From positions 1-51,583 of the forward strand of contig NZ_QVMN01000014.1 in NCBI RefSeq assembly GCF_010501075.1: 51,583 nucleotides of DNA, in the 5' to 3' direction. This DNA is from Dysgonomonas sp. 25. Its GTDB lineage: Bacteria > Bacteroidota > Bacteroidia > Bacteroidales > Dysgonomonadaceae. Shown here in pieces: positions 1 to 6,553 of this stretch. Under the pieces are notes generated by a model. That model searched no databases. It was not told the origin of the DNA and was given only the letters and a program-made list of their open reading frames with translations. Made by a program: the position numbers and the translations under genes. Each line of letters starts with the position of its first letter. Position 1 is the stretch's first letter.

Positions 1-71
1 TTTTTGTTGAGATTCTGCTTTTATATTGTAGGATACACTACTTCTTTTTCCGTCACCTGTCAAGTGACAGA
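1..71 (+). repeat. Left inverted repeat of element 1
   Basis: It is identical to the reverse complement of 416-486 over 71 bp. It contains the core with outer arm TTTCCGTCAC and spacer CTGTCAA. The window begins inside it, so its true outer end is unknown. Confidence 0.93.
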
Positions 72-364
72 ATTTACTTGTAGATGTCAGATAATTAGTA
101 AATTACAAACCTATGTTTCTTCTTGGGAAAACATACGGCAAAACAAAAAAGAGCCGAACAAACTTCTGAGAGATGTGTAATTGTTTCATCTTGTGCATAC
201 AAGAAAACATTTTGCGTTCGTTTAGTTACTATTTTTTGCATGACAAACATATAGTGTATTCATTTGTAGCATATTATGTTATCCAGTGTGGAATTGTTTG
301 TCATTTGCTTCAATGAAGAGAATTCAAAATGTATATTATATGATTGAATTTTAGACTCAAAAAA

Positions 365-396
365 TTGGGTCGATAAAAAATAAAAATGTATATTTG
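365..396 (+). promoter_or_regulatory. Promoter inside invertible element 1, ON orientation
   Basis: A -33-like TTGG (365-368) is followed after 20 nt by TATATTTG (389-396), a perfect match to the Bacteroidetes -7 consensus TAnnTTTG. Transcription would start near 403, run through the right inverted repeat and enter the gene at 506. After inversion it would point out of the window to the left. Confidence 0.75.
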
Positions 397-415
397 CCTC
401 TGTTATTAAGGCTCA

Positions 416-486
416 TCTGTCACTTGACAGGTGACGGAAAAAGAAGTAGTGTATCCTACAATATAAAAGCAGAATCTCAACAAAAA
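416..486 (-). repeat. Right inverted repeat of element 1
   Basis: It is the reverse complement of 1-71. Its core has spacer TTGACAG at 424-430 and outer arm GTGACGGAAA at 431-440. It lies in the 5' leader of the downstream gene, 19 bp before its ATG. Confidence 0.93.
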
Positions 487-505
487 TACAAATAATTCTT
501 ATTTT

Positions 506-1024
506 ATGGCCTCTATAATAGAAATCATTACCCAAGAAAAGACCAATACAGATGCAATTCATTTATATAAAGAAGGTCTATTTTGGAAAGCCTATCAACA
601 ATCAGCCTTCCGGATAGATTCGCAACCTTGTACAGCATACAAATTAATCAAAAAACACATCAAGGCCGTCTCCCATGAAGTGGTCTCTCTTGGCTTTCCC
701 TCACTAAATTTGACGAAACACTTTAGAGCAGAGCAAATCGAATACCTTGACGACCAGCATATCCGCATTCAAGATAAAGGCATTGAAGAATCGGAATATC
801 AAGATTGGTTTTCACAGATTCCTTTGTTCGTACCCAACCCGCCTAAACCCAAAGAACCGGAATACCTTACTCAAATCCATATATTCGAACCCACTCCCGA
901 AGCTAAAGCTTCGTTCTCTATCACGGATGAGATTGTCACTCGCTTACGCAACTTCCGTATCGAACAATCGACCCCTATGCAATGCATGCTTTTTCTTAGC
1001 CAGCTGCAAAAAGAATTACCATAA
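506..1024 (+). CDS. MutS N-terminal-domain-like protein, probable DGR accessory
   Basis: 172 aa, no signal peptide. Residues 16-35 (DAIHLYKEGLFWKAYQQSAF) resemble the start of MutS domain I, the mismatch-recognition domain, where the family has a G-D-F-Y-E-A-F motif. Here it reads G24-L-F26-W-K28-A-Y30: the base-stacking Phe is kept but the Glu of the Phe-X-Glu pair is Lys. No MutS core or ATPase domain follows. From memory, stand-alone MutS-like proteins have been noted near some Bacteroidetes DGRs, which fits the DGR that starts 2 kb downstream. It is the first gene after invertible promoter 1, with the recombinase gene 101 nt behind it. The family call is moderately sure; a role in mutagenic homing is inference. 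Confidence 0.6.
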   Translation: MASIIEIITQEKTNTDAIHLYKEGLFWKAYQQSAFRIDSQPCTAYKLIKKHIKAVSHEVVSLGFPSLNLTKHFRAEQIEYLDDQHIRIQDKGIEESEYQDWFSQIPLFVPNPPKPKEPEYLTQIHIFEPTPEAKASFSITDEIVTRLRNFRIEQSTPMQCMLFLSQLQKELP

Positions 1025-1051
1025 GGATGGTATCAGCAGACTAATTGCCTT

Positions 1052-1100
1052 GGGTTAGTACTACCTTCGTCCCTCGAAAAGTTAAAAACAGTACTAACCC
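1052..1100. repeat. 10-bp inverted repeat between MutS-like and recombinase genes
   Basis: GGGTTAGTAC (1052-1061) and GTACTAACCC (1091-1100) are perfect inverted copies around a 29-nt loop. They lie in the short gap between the two genes. The repeat could be an mRNA hairpin that tunes recombinase expression, or an operator. No T-run follows, so a simple terminator is less likely. Confidence 0.6.
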
Positions 1101-1125
1101 TTAAAAACAACAGAGAACCAACAAG

Positions 1126-2355
1126 ATGACAACGATCCATTTTTATTTGCAGCCATCGCTTCGTCCCAACCGGCCGGGCAGTATCCACCTACGCATCACC
1201 CACCGCCGGCAGACGCGGAGCATTGCCTTACCCATCAAGGTACACCCCTGCGATTGGGATGCTCGACGCGAATACAGCAACATCGAATCGATTAATAAAC
1301 AGCTGGACGAAAAGCGATTATTAACCGGACGGATTATCACCATTCTCTCCTCTCAAGGCGTTTACACAGCCGAGGATATAGCCCTGCGCTATCGTTGCCT
1401 GGCAAAAGGCAATAACTTACTCTCCTTCACCATGGAGCTATCCTCCATCTATATCCGGCGCAGGCAGGAGCGAACCGCGCGCGCCTATCTGACGGCTGCC
1501 GGGCGTCTTTGCCAATTCTGCCGGAACAAGAGTTTGCTCATTTCGCAAATCAACTCCTCGCTCATGATAGACTTCGAAAGACGGTTGCAGGACGAAGGCT
1601 TGACAGGCAACACCATCTCGTTTTACATGCGCAACCTGCGGGCGATATACAACAAGGCTGTGCAGATGCAACTAATCATCCCGCAGGAAGTTTCGCCTTT
1701 CAAGTATGTATTTACCGGTCGGGAGAAAACCATCAAACGAGCCTTGAGCAAAGACGAAGTCAACCGCTTGAACAATGCGAATATCCACGGAAATAAACAG
1801 CTTCGCTTTGCTCGTCAACTCTTTTTCTTCGGCTTCCATGCCAAAGGAATGAGCTTTGTGGATATGGCCTACCTGAAAAAGAGCGACTACAAAAACGGTA
1901 TTCTCCGCTACCGGAGAAAGAAAACGGGGCGCATCATTGAGGTGAAAGTGACCCAGCAGTTGCGTAAACTAATCGACTTTTTCGCACCCATGACCCGCGA
2001 AAGCGAATATCTTTTACCCATTATCACCAATCCCGAAAAAAATGAGCGCTTGCAATACGAAAGTGCCTTACGGTTGCAAAACAGCCGTCTGAAAACTCTC
2101 AGTAGACTTTCCAAGCTTACACATAAACTATCTACACATGTTTGTCGTCATACGTGGGCGAGCCTGGCCAAGCAAATCAATACGCCACTGGCCGTGATTA
2201 GCGAGAGCCTGGGGCATAGCGACGAGAAGACGACACAGATTTATCTGGCCTCGTTCGACCGCAAGATTTTAGATCGGGTGGGCGAACGAGTCAGTGATCT
2301 GATAACACACTTCCCCCCAACCAACAGCAGGGGAATTGAGCTGGCGCACCGATAA
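1126..2355 (+). CDS. Tyrosine site-specific recombinase (DNA invertase/integrase family)
   Basis: 409 aa: an N-terminal arm-binding region (about 1-85), a SAM-like core-binding domain (about 95-195) and a C-terminal catalytic domain. Visible catalytic residues are the H338-V-C-R341-H342 box, H364 in LGHSDEKTT and the nucleophile Y373 in QIYLAS. The box I region reads GFHAKGMSFVDM. From memory, Bacteroidales invertases such as Mpi/Tsr types usually have RGMSFVDM there, so Lys240 may replace the first catalytic Arg. The gene sits between two segments with invertase-type inverted repeats sharing the same 10-bp arms, so it is the best candidate for flipping both. It could instead be an integrase of the mobile element. 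Its transcription probably depends on element 1. Confidence 0.88.
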   Translation: MTTIHFYLQPSLRPNRPGSIHLRITHRRQTRSIALPIKVHPCDWDARREYSNIESINKQLDEKRLLTGRIITILSSQGVYTAEDIALRYRCLAKGNNLLSFTMELSSIYIRRRQERTARAYLTAAGRLCQFCRNKSLLISQINSSLMIDFERRLQDEGLTGNTISFYMRNLRAIYNKAVQMQLIIPQEVSPFKYVFTGREKTIKRALSKDEVNRLNNANIHGNKQLRFARQLFFFGFHAKGMSFVDMAYLKKSDYKNGILRYRRKKTGRIIEVKVTQQLRKLIDFFAPMTRESEYLLPIITNPEKNERLQYESALRLQNSRLKTLSRLSKLTHKLSTHVCRHTWASLAKQINTPLAVISESLGHSDEKTTQIYLASFDRKILDRVGERVSDLITHFPPTNSRGIELAHR

Positions 2356-2463
2356 GTCTACTCGAATAGACAAAATCACCTGATAATGATTGAACTGCAA
2401 CCCGAAAAGGCTGCGGTTAGGGCTTTTTGTACATACCAAAAACAACATTTGGAGCATTGGACT

Positions 2464-2484
2464 GTCCCCTTTGCTAAAGGGGAC
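2464..2484. repeat. Perfect 9-bp hairpin, dispersed CCCCT/AGGGG palindrome family
   Basis: GTCCCCTTT and AAAGGGGAC pair around the loop GCT. It is followed by a GGAGGGGTTGG stretch. The same kind of palindrome recurs in many gaps of this window and inside coding sequence at 15385-15690. It may end recombinase transcription, although no clear T-run follows. Confidence 0.6.
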
Positions 2485-2607
2485 GAGCGTAGCGGAGGGG
2501 TTGGAATCAGTTAACAGCTAAAAACAAAGTAATAGATGAAAACAGTATAAATAACAAAAAAAATAGCAAGAAAAACACCCCTCTTTGACGGTGAAATTTA
2601 CAGAAGA

Positions 2608-2977
2608 TTTCTGTCACTGATTAAGTGACGGAAATCTTATTAATAATTTGTATTTCAAATAATTATAGAATATACTTTACTTTTTGCAAAACATTTGTAA
2701 AAACAAAACTGATCTTAAACAATCAGCAAAAACGATTTAATTCCCTGATTATTGGCTATTTATGACATTATAAATAAAAGCTATACCTAAGAAAAATAAA
2801 AACAACGAATCAACTAATTGATATACAAGTTATTACCTTGATTCTGCAAAATATGCATATATCTCACCTTCTCTCAAAAAAAGGCTAATTACTTGATTGG
2901 TAATACTTGATATAGCAAAAAAAGTAGTATCTTTGCTTTTGTTTTTTCACGAACCATCACTTAATCAGTGACAGAAA
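2608..2977. other. Invertible promoter element 2 (predicted), upstream of DGR target
   Basis: 22-bp perfect inverted repeats lie at 2607-2628 and 2957-2978. Each contains outer arm TTTCTGTCAC, a 7-bp spacer (TGATTAA at 2618-2624; TTAATCA at 2961-2967) and a less conserved inner arm. The arms match those of element 1, but the spacer differs. The segment is AT-rich and noncoding, about the same size as element 1, and holds a promoter pointing at the target gene 97 bp beyond the right repeat. Inversion would turn the promoter back toward the 3' end of the recombinase gene and silence the target. Confidence 0.82.
2907..2935 (+). promoter_or_regulatory. Promoter inside invertible element 2, ON orientation
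   Basis: TTG at 2907-2909, 18 nt, then TATCTTTG at 2928-2935 (consensus TAnnTTTG). The expected start is near 2942, giving a leader of about 130 nt that contains the right inverted repeat and then the ATG at 3075. Confidence 0.75.
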
Positions 2978-3074
2978 TAAGCAAAATGTAAAATAGAAAG
3001 TAATAAAACACTTAAATAAAAGTACAAAATAGCCCCGGAACAATCAAATTACTATAAACTTAATCATAGATTTT

Positions 3075-5120
3075 ATGAAACGGAAATTTCTAACACTCAC
3101 ATTTTTTTGCACCTTGCTGCTCCTGAGTAACCAGGTAAATGCACAAGTAACCATTGGCAGCAGTAATCCGCCTGTCGGTGGCGCTTTATTAGACTTGAAA
3201 CAGCAAACTCCCGATGCAAACAACGTAACAGCATCGAAAGGTTTGGGACTGCCACGTGTAAAACTAACAGATTACGACCAACTTTTTCCGATGTTCGATG
3301 CCATAAGCGGAACTGATTATGTGAAAGGAGGTGACAGTTTTGATAAAGATACTCAAGATGCAGCGCATACCGGATTGGTTGTTTATCACGAAGATAAATG
3401 TACTATGACAGGTAAAGGAGTATATGTGTGGGTAGGCACTGAATGGCAGCCCTTACACAAAAAGAATACTTTTGTTCCCACTCTTAGCCAAACCTACTTT
3501 GATATTCCCAGCGGAAGGGATGCACGGGGAACGACTATTCCATCGGAGACATTAACTGTAACCTGGGAAGGTGGCGCAACTCCTACATGGGCGTTGCAGA
3601 ATACCAGTGGCTTGACACAGCTTCCTCTGACATCACCTGCTGCTACGGGCACAGTCGGTGCTTCGCCCTATGTGATGACTATTACGGCTACGGCAATGAC
3701 AGCAGCCGAAACACCGGCAAGCAATCCATGGAAGAGCAAGGAACGCAAGATAGCCTTTACTAACTTAGTTACCGAATGCGGACAGCAGGATTATGTAACA
3801 ATCAACCAGACCAACTATGCCTTAAAGGTTAACAACCAATTCAGCAATAGCCAGATTACCTACACTACTGCCTCAAGCGGTACATTTGCTGTACAGGGCA
3901 ATGCTGCGTGGAAAGCCACTCTTGCCAGCGATCCTAACAATGTGATAGCTTCCACAACCCCTGCTCTACCGACAACAGGTGGCGAAGACAAGAAAGACGG
4001 CACCACTGTAACACTTAGCCCGAACTTTTCGTACACTACCAATGCTGCTTCCAAGTATCACACAGCTGATATCACCTTTCAAGATACGGCAACAGTAAAA
4101 CGCTTCGATGACATCACTGTTACTATTCTCAATTGCAGCAATACAAACGAACCTACTCTCGAACAATGGGCTGAACGCCTTGGCTTTACTACGGCCGAGA
4201 TAACGGCTGTAAAGAACGGTACTGCACCCAACGATGGTGGTGTATCCTCAGATATCAATAACAGCTATCAGCTGCATCGTGACCAAGATGGAAATCTTTT
4301 TATCTCTTCTGAGTTTGGCAATGATGCTGCCAGCAGTGATGGTAAGAACCGTTGGATGATCACTAACCTTGCTGCTCGCAGCTTTGCTGCTGATGCCGGA
4401 CGCACGGGGGATGAAGGGGCTGTTGTTATCGCTCTACCGGGCAGCCCCTCTGCCGCCAGCGACTATGCCAATCCTCAATGGTGCTACCCACAGACCCCAA
4501 CTACTGCCACCACTTTCACTAACAACCCACGCATCGGGCTACTCTATAATTGGGCTGCAGCTACTAATAGTAAAGGGCGTAAAAACAGTTCGGGTGTAAC
4601 GAACACTACCGGGCAAGGCGTATGGAATGATGGCGAGGGTGGTAGTGGTCAAACTCCCCAGACAAACAAGATACAGGGTATTTGCCCTAACGGTTGGCAC
4701 TTACCCAGCGACAGGGAATTTACTGACCTGGAGCAGATAATCAGCGACAACACGGCTACCTACTCCGGTATACCCGATGCCGGCACAGGTATCACTGTAG
4801 GAGCTACAAACTGGCGTGGAACTACTCACGGTACAGGAATGAAAGACCCTTGTCCCGCACCTAACCAAACCACATATCAGAGCAACGGTGCCTCTAATGT
4901 GATGTCTCCGCACCTTGCCGGTGGCTTCAATATTATCCTTGCGGGCTACGCCAACAGTGGCTCGGCCGGCGGTTACGGCACGCACGCCTACTTGTGGTCG
5001 GCTGGCGGTAACAGTACCAACACCGCGTGGTATCGGACCTTCATCAACAGTTACGCGCAGGTGGCCCGTTTCTACCCCAATAGGCGCCACTTGTTCTCCG
5101 TGCGCTGTAAGAAAGACTAA
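3075..5120 (+). CDS. DGR target: secreted FISUMP-domain protein with hypervariable C-terminus
   Basis: 681 aa. Residues 1-24 form a signal peptide ending in VNAQ. Residues 25 to about 130 are a module (VTIGS, GALLDLK, GLGLPRVKL) shared with the three LRR proteins of this window. About 135-350 look like two beta-sandwich (BACON/Ig-like) domains. About 400-681 form a FISUMP (Fibrobacter succinogenes major paralogous domain) region with GLLYNWAAA and GICPNGWHLPSDREF, a fold used for display in many DGR targets. Codons 622-680 are the variable repeat; 15 residues there differ from the template-encoded version, most of them Asn in the template. The 26-nt 3' end is invariant. The protein is probably a surface binding protein whose ligand specificity is diversified. 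Expression should depend on invertible element 2. The ligand is unknown. Confidence 0.92.
   Translation: MKRKFLTLTFFCTLLLLSNQVNAQVTIGSSNPPVGGALLDLKQQTPDANNVTASKGLGLPRVKLTDYDQLFPMFDAISGTDYVKGGDSFDKDTQDAAHTGLVVYHEDKCTMTGKGVYVWVGTEWQPLHKKNTFVPTLSQTYFDIPSGRDARGTTIPSETLTVTWEGGATPTWALQNTSGLTQLPLTSPAATGTVGASPYVMTITATAMTAAETPASNPWKSKERKIAFTNLVTECGQQDYVTINQTNYALKVNNQFSNSQITYTTASSGTFAVQGNAAWKATLASDPNNVIASTTPALPTTGGEDKKDGTTVTLSPNFSYTTNAASKYHTADITFQDTATVKRFDDITVTILNCSNTNEPTLEQWAERLGFTTAEITAVKNGTAPNDGGVSSDINNSYQLHRDQDGNLFISSEFGNDAASSDGKNRWMITNLAARSFAADAGRTGDEGAVVIALPGSPSAASDYANPQWCYPQTPTTATTFTNNPRIGLLYNWAAATNSKGRKNSSGVTNTTGQGVWNDGEGGSGQTPQTNKIQGICPNGWHLPSDREFTDLEQIISDNTATYSGIPDAGTGITVGATNWRGTTHGTGMKDPCPAPNQTTYQSNGASNVMSPHLAGGFNIILAGYANSGSAGGYGTHAYLWSAGGNSTNTAWYRTFINSYAQVARFYPNRRHLFSVRCKKD
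4938..5114 (+). repeat. DGR variable repeat (VR)
   Basis: It aligns to the template repeat 6227-6403 over 177 nt without gaps. By hand count there are 20 differences, every one at a TR adenine (to G, C or T), out of about 53 adenines. None of the roughly 124 non-adenine positions changed. The last 26 nt are identical, as expected for the site where mutagenic homing starts. VR ends two codons before the stop of the target gene. Confidence 0.97.
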
Positions 5121-5154
5121 TGTGTGGTCTATTGGTCAATTTGACTATTCTACC

Positions 5155-5278
5155 ATTTAGCCGCCGCCGTAAGGCACGGCAGGCTGAGTGGCGGTGTAGC
5201 AAGCCCCGCGTTAGCAGGCTTGCTCACCTGACGCGAAGCGTCGATTTTTTTTTGAAAAATGGGATTTTTCAAAAAAAA
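5155..5278 (+). terminator. Hairpin cluster and terminator just after VR
   Basis: A GCCGT/ACGGC hairpin lies near 5167-5180. AGCAAGCC (5198-5205) pairs perfectly with GGCTTGCT (5217-5224). GACGC/GCGTC (5230-5242, loop GAA) is followed by nine T. A further 15-bp perfect stem (5246-5260 with 5264-5278, loop GGG) follows at once. The last two look like an intrinsic terminator for the target gene. In phage BPP-1 a hairpin behind VR helps target homing, so the upstream stems may do that here (inference). Confidence 0.75.
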
Positions 5279-5514
5279 CGGTCCAATCGGCGGAAGGAAA
5301 GAGGAAAATTCAACTTCAGCCAACAAATATAACGCTCTTGTACACTTGTATACTCTTGAACTAATAAACTCAAAGAAAAATGCTTGTGTTAATGTTAGGG
5401 GTGTTGCGGGCTGCGACAGCCGTCAGACCCTCCAGCCCCACCGGTCCTCCCTCAGGGGAGGAATAGGGGGTTGTTTTTTTAGATTTTTAATTTTTGAATT
5501 AACGTATTAGATTT
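5279..5514. other. Noncoding gap before avd with dispersed repeat pieces
   Basis: No credible gene. Positions 5376-5401 (ATGCTTGTGTTAATGT core) closely match the minus strand of the segments upstream of two LRR genes (about 30935-30965 and 51535-51565). Positions 5447-5475 carry a CCTCCCTCAGGGGAGG palindrome of the common repeat family. Confidence 0.6.
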
Positions 5515-5853
5515 ATGGCAACATACGACGAACTAATGGTATATAAACACACCTACGACCTGACGGTAGAGCTTATGAACCTGACTAAGAAGATGGACAA
5601 GGGTTATAAGTTTACGTTGGGCGAACGCATCAATGAGGCTTGTGTGGAGATGCTGCTTTGTATTTATCGCATCAATATATCGAAGCACGACAGAGAGACG
5701 TATTTTGCCCGTTCGCGGGAACAGATAGAGCTGATTCGTTTGCTGTTACGCTTGATGAAAGATTTAAGATTAATTGCCATTCGTCGCTTCTCGGTACTCA
5801 ACGAGTATGTAGAGAGCATTTCGAAACAGTTGACAGGGTGGAGCAGAAGTTAA
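5515..5853 (+). CDS. avd: Avd-like DGR accessory protein (four-helix bundle)
   Basis: 112 aa, all-helical, with basic residues throughout (for example KHTYDLTVELMNLTKKMDKGYKF split over helices 1-2). It belongs to the S23/four-helix-bundle family that includes Avd. Avd forms a pentameric barrel, binds the reverse transcriptase and template RNA, and is needed for adenine-mutagenic cDNA synthesis in studied DGRs. Position and length fit: it lies between the target gene and the template repeat, and Avd proteins are usually about 110-130 aa. The gene is separated from the target by a terminator, so it probably has its own promoter together with TR and RT. The family is confident; the Avd role comes from context. 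Confidence 0.88.
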   Translation: MATYDELMVYKHTYDLTVELMNLTKKMDKGYKFTLGERINEACVEMLLCIYRINISKHDRETYFARSREQIELIRLLLRLMKDLRLIAIRRFSVLNEYVESISKQLTGWSRS

Positions 5854-6226
5854 TTAACCAATATGCCAATGAACCAATGAGTTGAGACATAAGTGGCTTT
5901 GCTCAATTAGCATATTGGCACATTCGCTAATTTTTACATTAATAATACAGGATGGTTGTTTGTAACCGTCAGAGCTGGATACTCGCTACGGCAGATTCGG
6001 GCGTACACATTTATTTCAGTAGCCCACTATCGCGGTATTTAGGTATCGTTGTAGTAATCAAAGATGCGCTCTCTTTCGTAGATTGTTGCATATCCAAGGA
6101 GACTTGATCTTATTCCGTTAGATGGTATTTCGGCGGGATGTATGCGATGATTGGTCAGAGGGTTTTAAGATTCCATTTTGGAGTCTTAATTAAGCACAAA
6201 TTCAGTGGCTACTATACATTTTGGAG
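5854..6226 (+). ncRNA. 5' part of DGR template RNA (predicted)
   Basis: No coding sequence. An 11-bp hairpin with one G-U pair (6165-6175 with 6179-6189, loop TTT) lies 37 nt before TR. The early part (5866-5935) contains the dispersed ATATGCCAAT/ATTAGCATATTGG repeat type. In known DGRs the template RNA extends well beyond TR on both sides and binds Avd and RT. The RNA ends cannot be set from sequence. Confidence 0.55.
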
Positions 6227-6403
6227 CTTGCGGGCAACGCCAACAATGGCTCGGCCAACAATTACGGCACGAACGCCTACTTGTGGTCGGCTGGCGGTAA
6301 CAGTACCAACAACGCGTGGTATCGGAACTTCAACAACAGTAACGCGCAGGTGAACCGTAACAACACCAATAGGAACAACTTGTTCTCCGTGCGCTGTAAG
6401 AAA
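6227..6403 (+). repeat. DGR template repeat (TR)
   Basis: A 177-nt noncoding copy of VR, rich in AAC codons when read in the target frame, so adenine mutation hits Asn positions without creating stop codons easily. It ends 150 nt before the RT start codon. An open frame runs through it but is only the template's echo of the target frame, not a gene. Confidence 0.97.
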
Positions 6404-6553
6404 TAAAAAAGTGTTACAAGAACATCCTGTTATAATTTAATATGAAAATATGCAGATTAGCATATTTGAAAATCAGCAAATTCATAGGGTAAAGCCATTA
6501 GCATGACAACTCATTTGCTCATATGCTAATTATCAAATATTCAAATTTAAAAG
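6404..6553 (+). ncRNA. 3' part of DGR template RNA, with hairpin
   Basis: A perfect 8-bp stem, AAATATGC (6446-6453) with GCATATTT (6460-6467), lies 43 nt after TR. About 140 nt of RNA downstream of TR is essential for cDNA priming in BPP-1, and this gap has that length. The assignment is by analogy. Confidence 0.5.

Larger units (their letters stand above)
1..486. other. Invertible promoter element 1 (predicted)
   Basis: A 344-bp central segment is flanked by perfect 71-bp inverted repeats (1-71 and 416-486). The left repeat may continue beyond the window. Inside each repeat is a recombinase-like core: a 10-bp arm TTTCCGTCAC (47-56), a 7-bp spacer (57-63) and an arm GTGACAGAAT (64-73), mirrored at 414-440. 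The central segment carries a promoter that points out to the right, towards the gene at 506. A site-specific recombinase gene lies 640 bp away. This is the usual layout of a phase-variable promoter in Bacteroidales. Inversion itself is inferred and not seen. Confidence 0.85.

Noticed and set aside
1126-2355. Integrase of the CTnDOT-like element
   Set aside because: It lies between two invertase-type site pairs and apart from the excision genes, so a promoter invertase is the better reading. Not fully excluded.
6221-6406. Open frame of about 60 codons ending FSVRCKK
   Set aside because: It is the DGR template repeat read in the target's frame; it has no proper start and its role is as RNA template.
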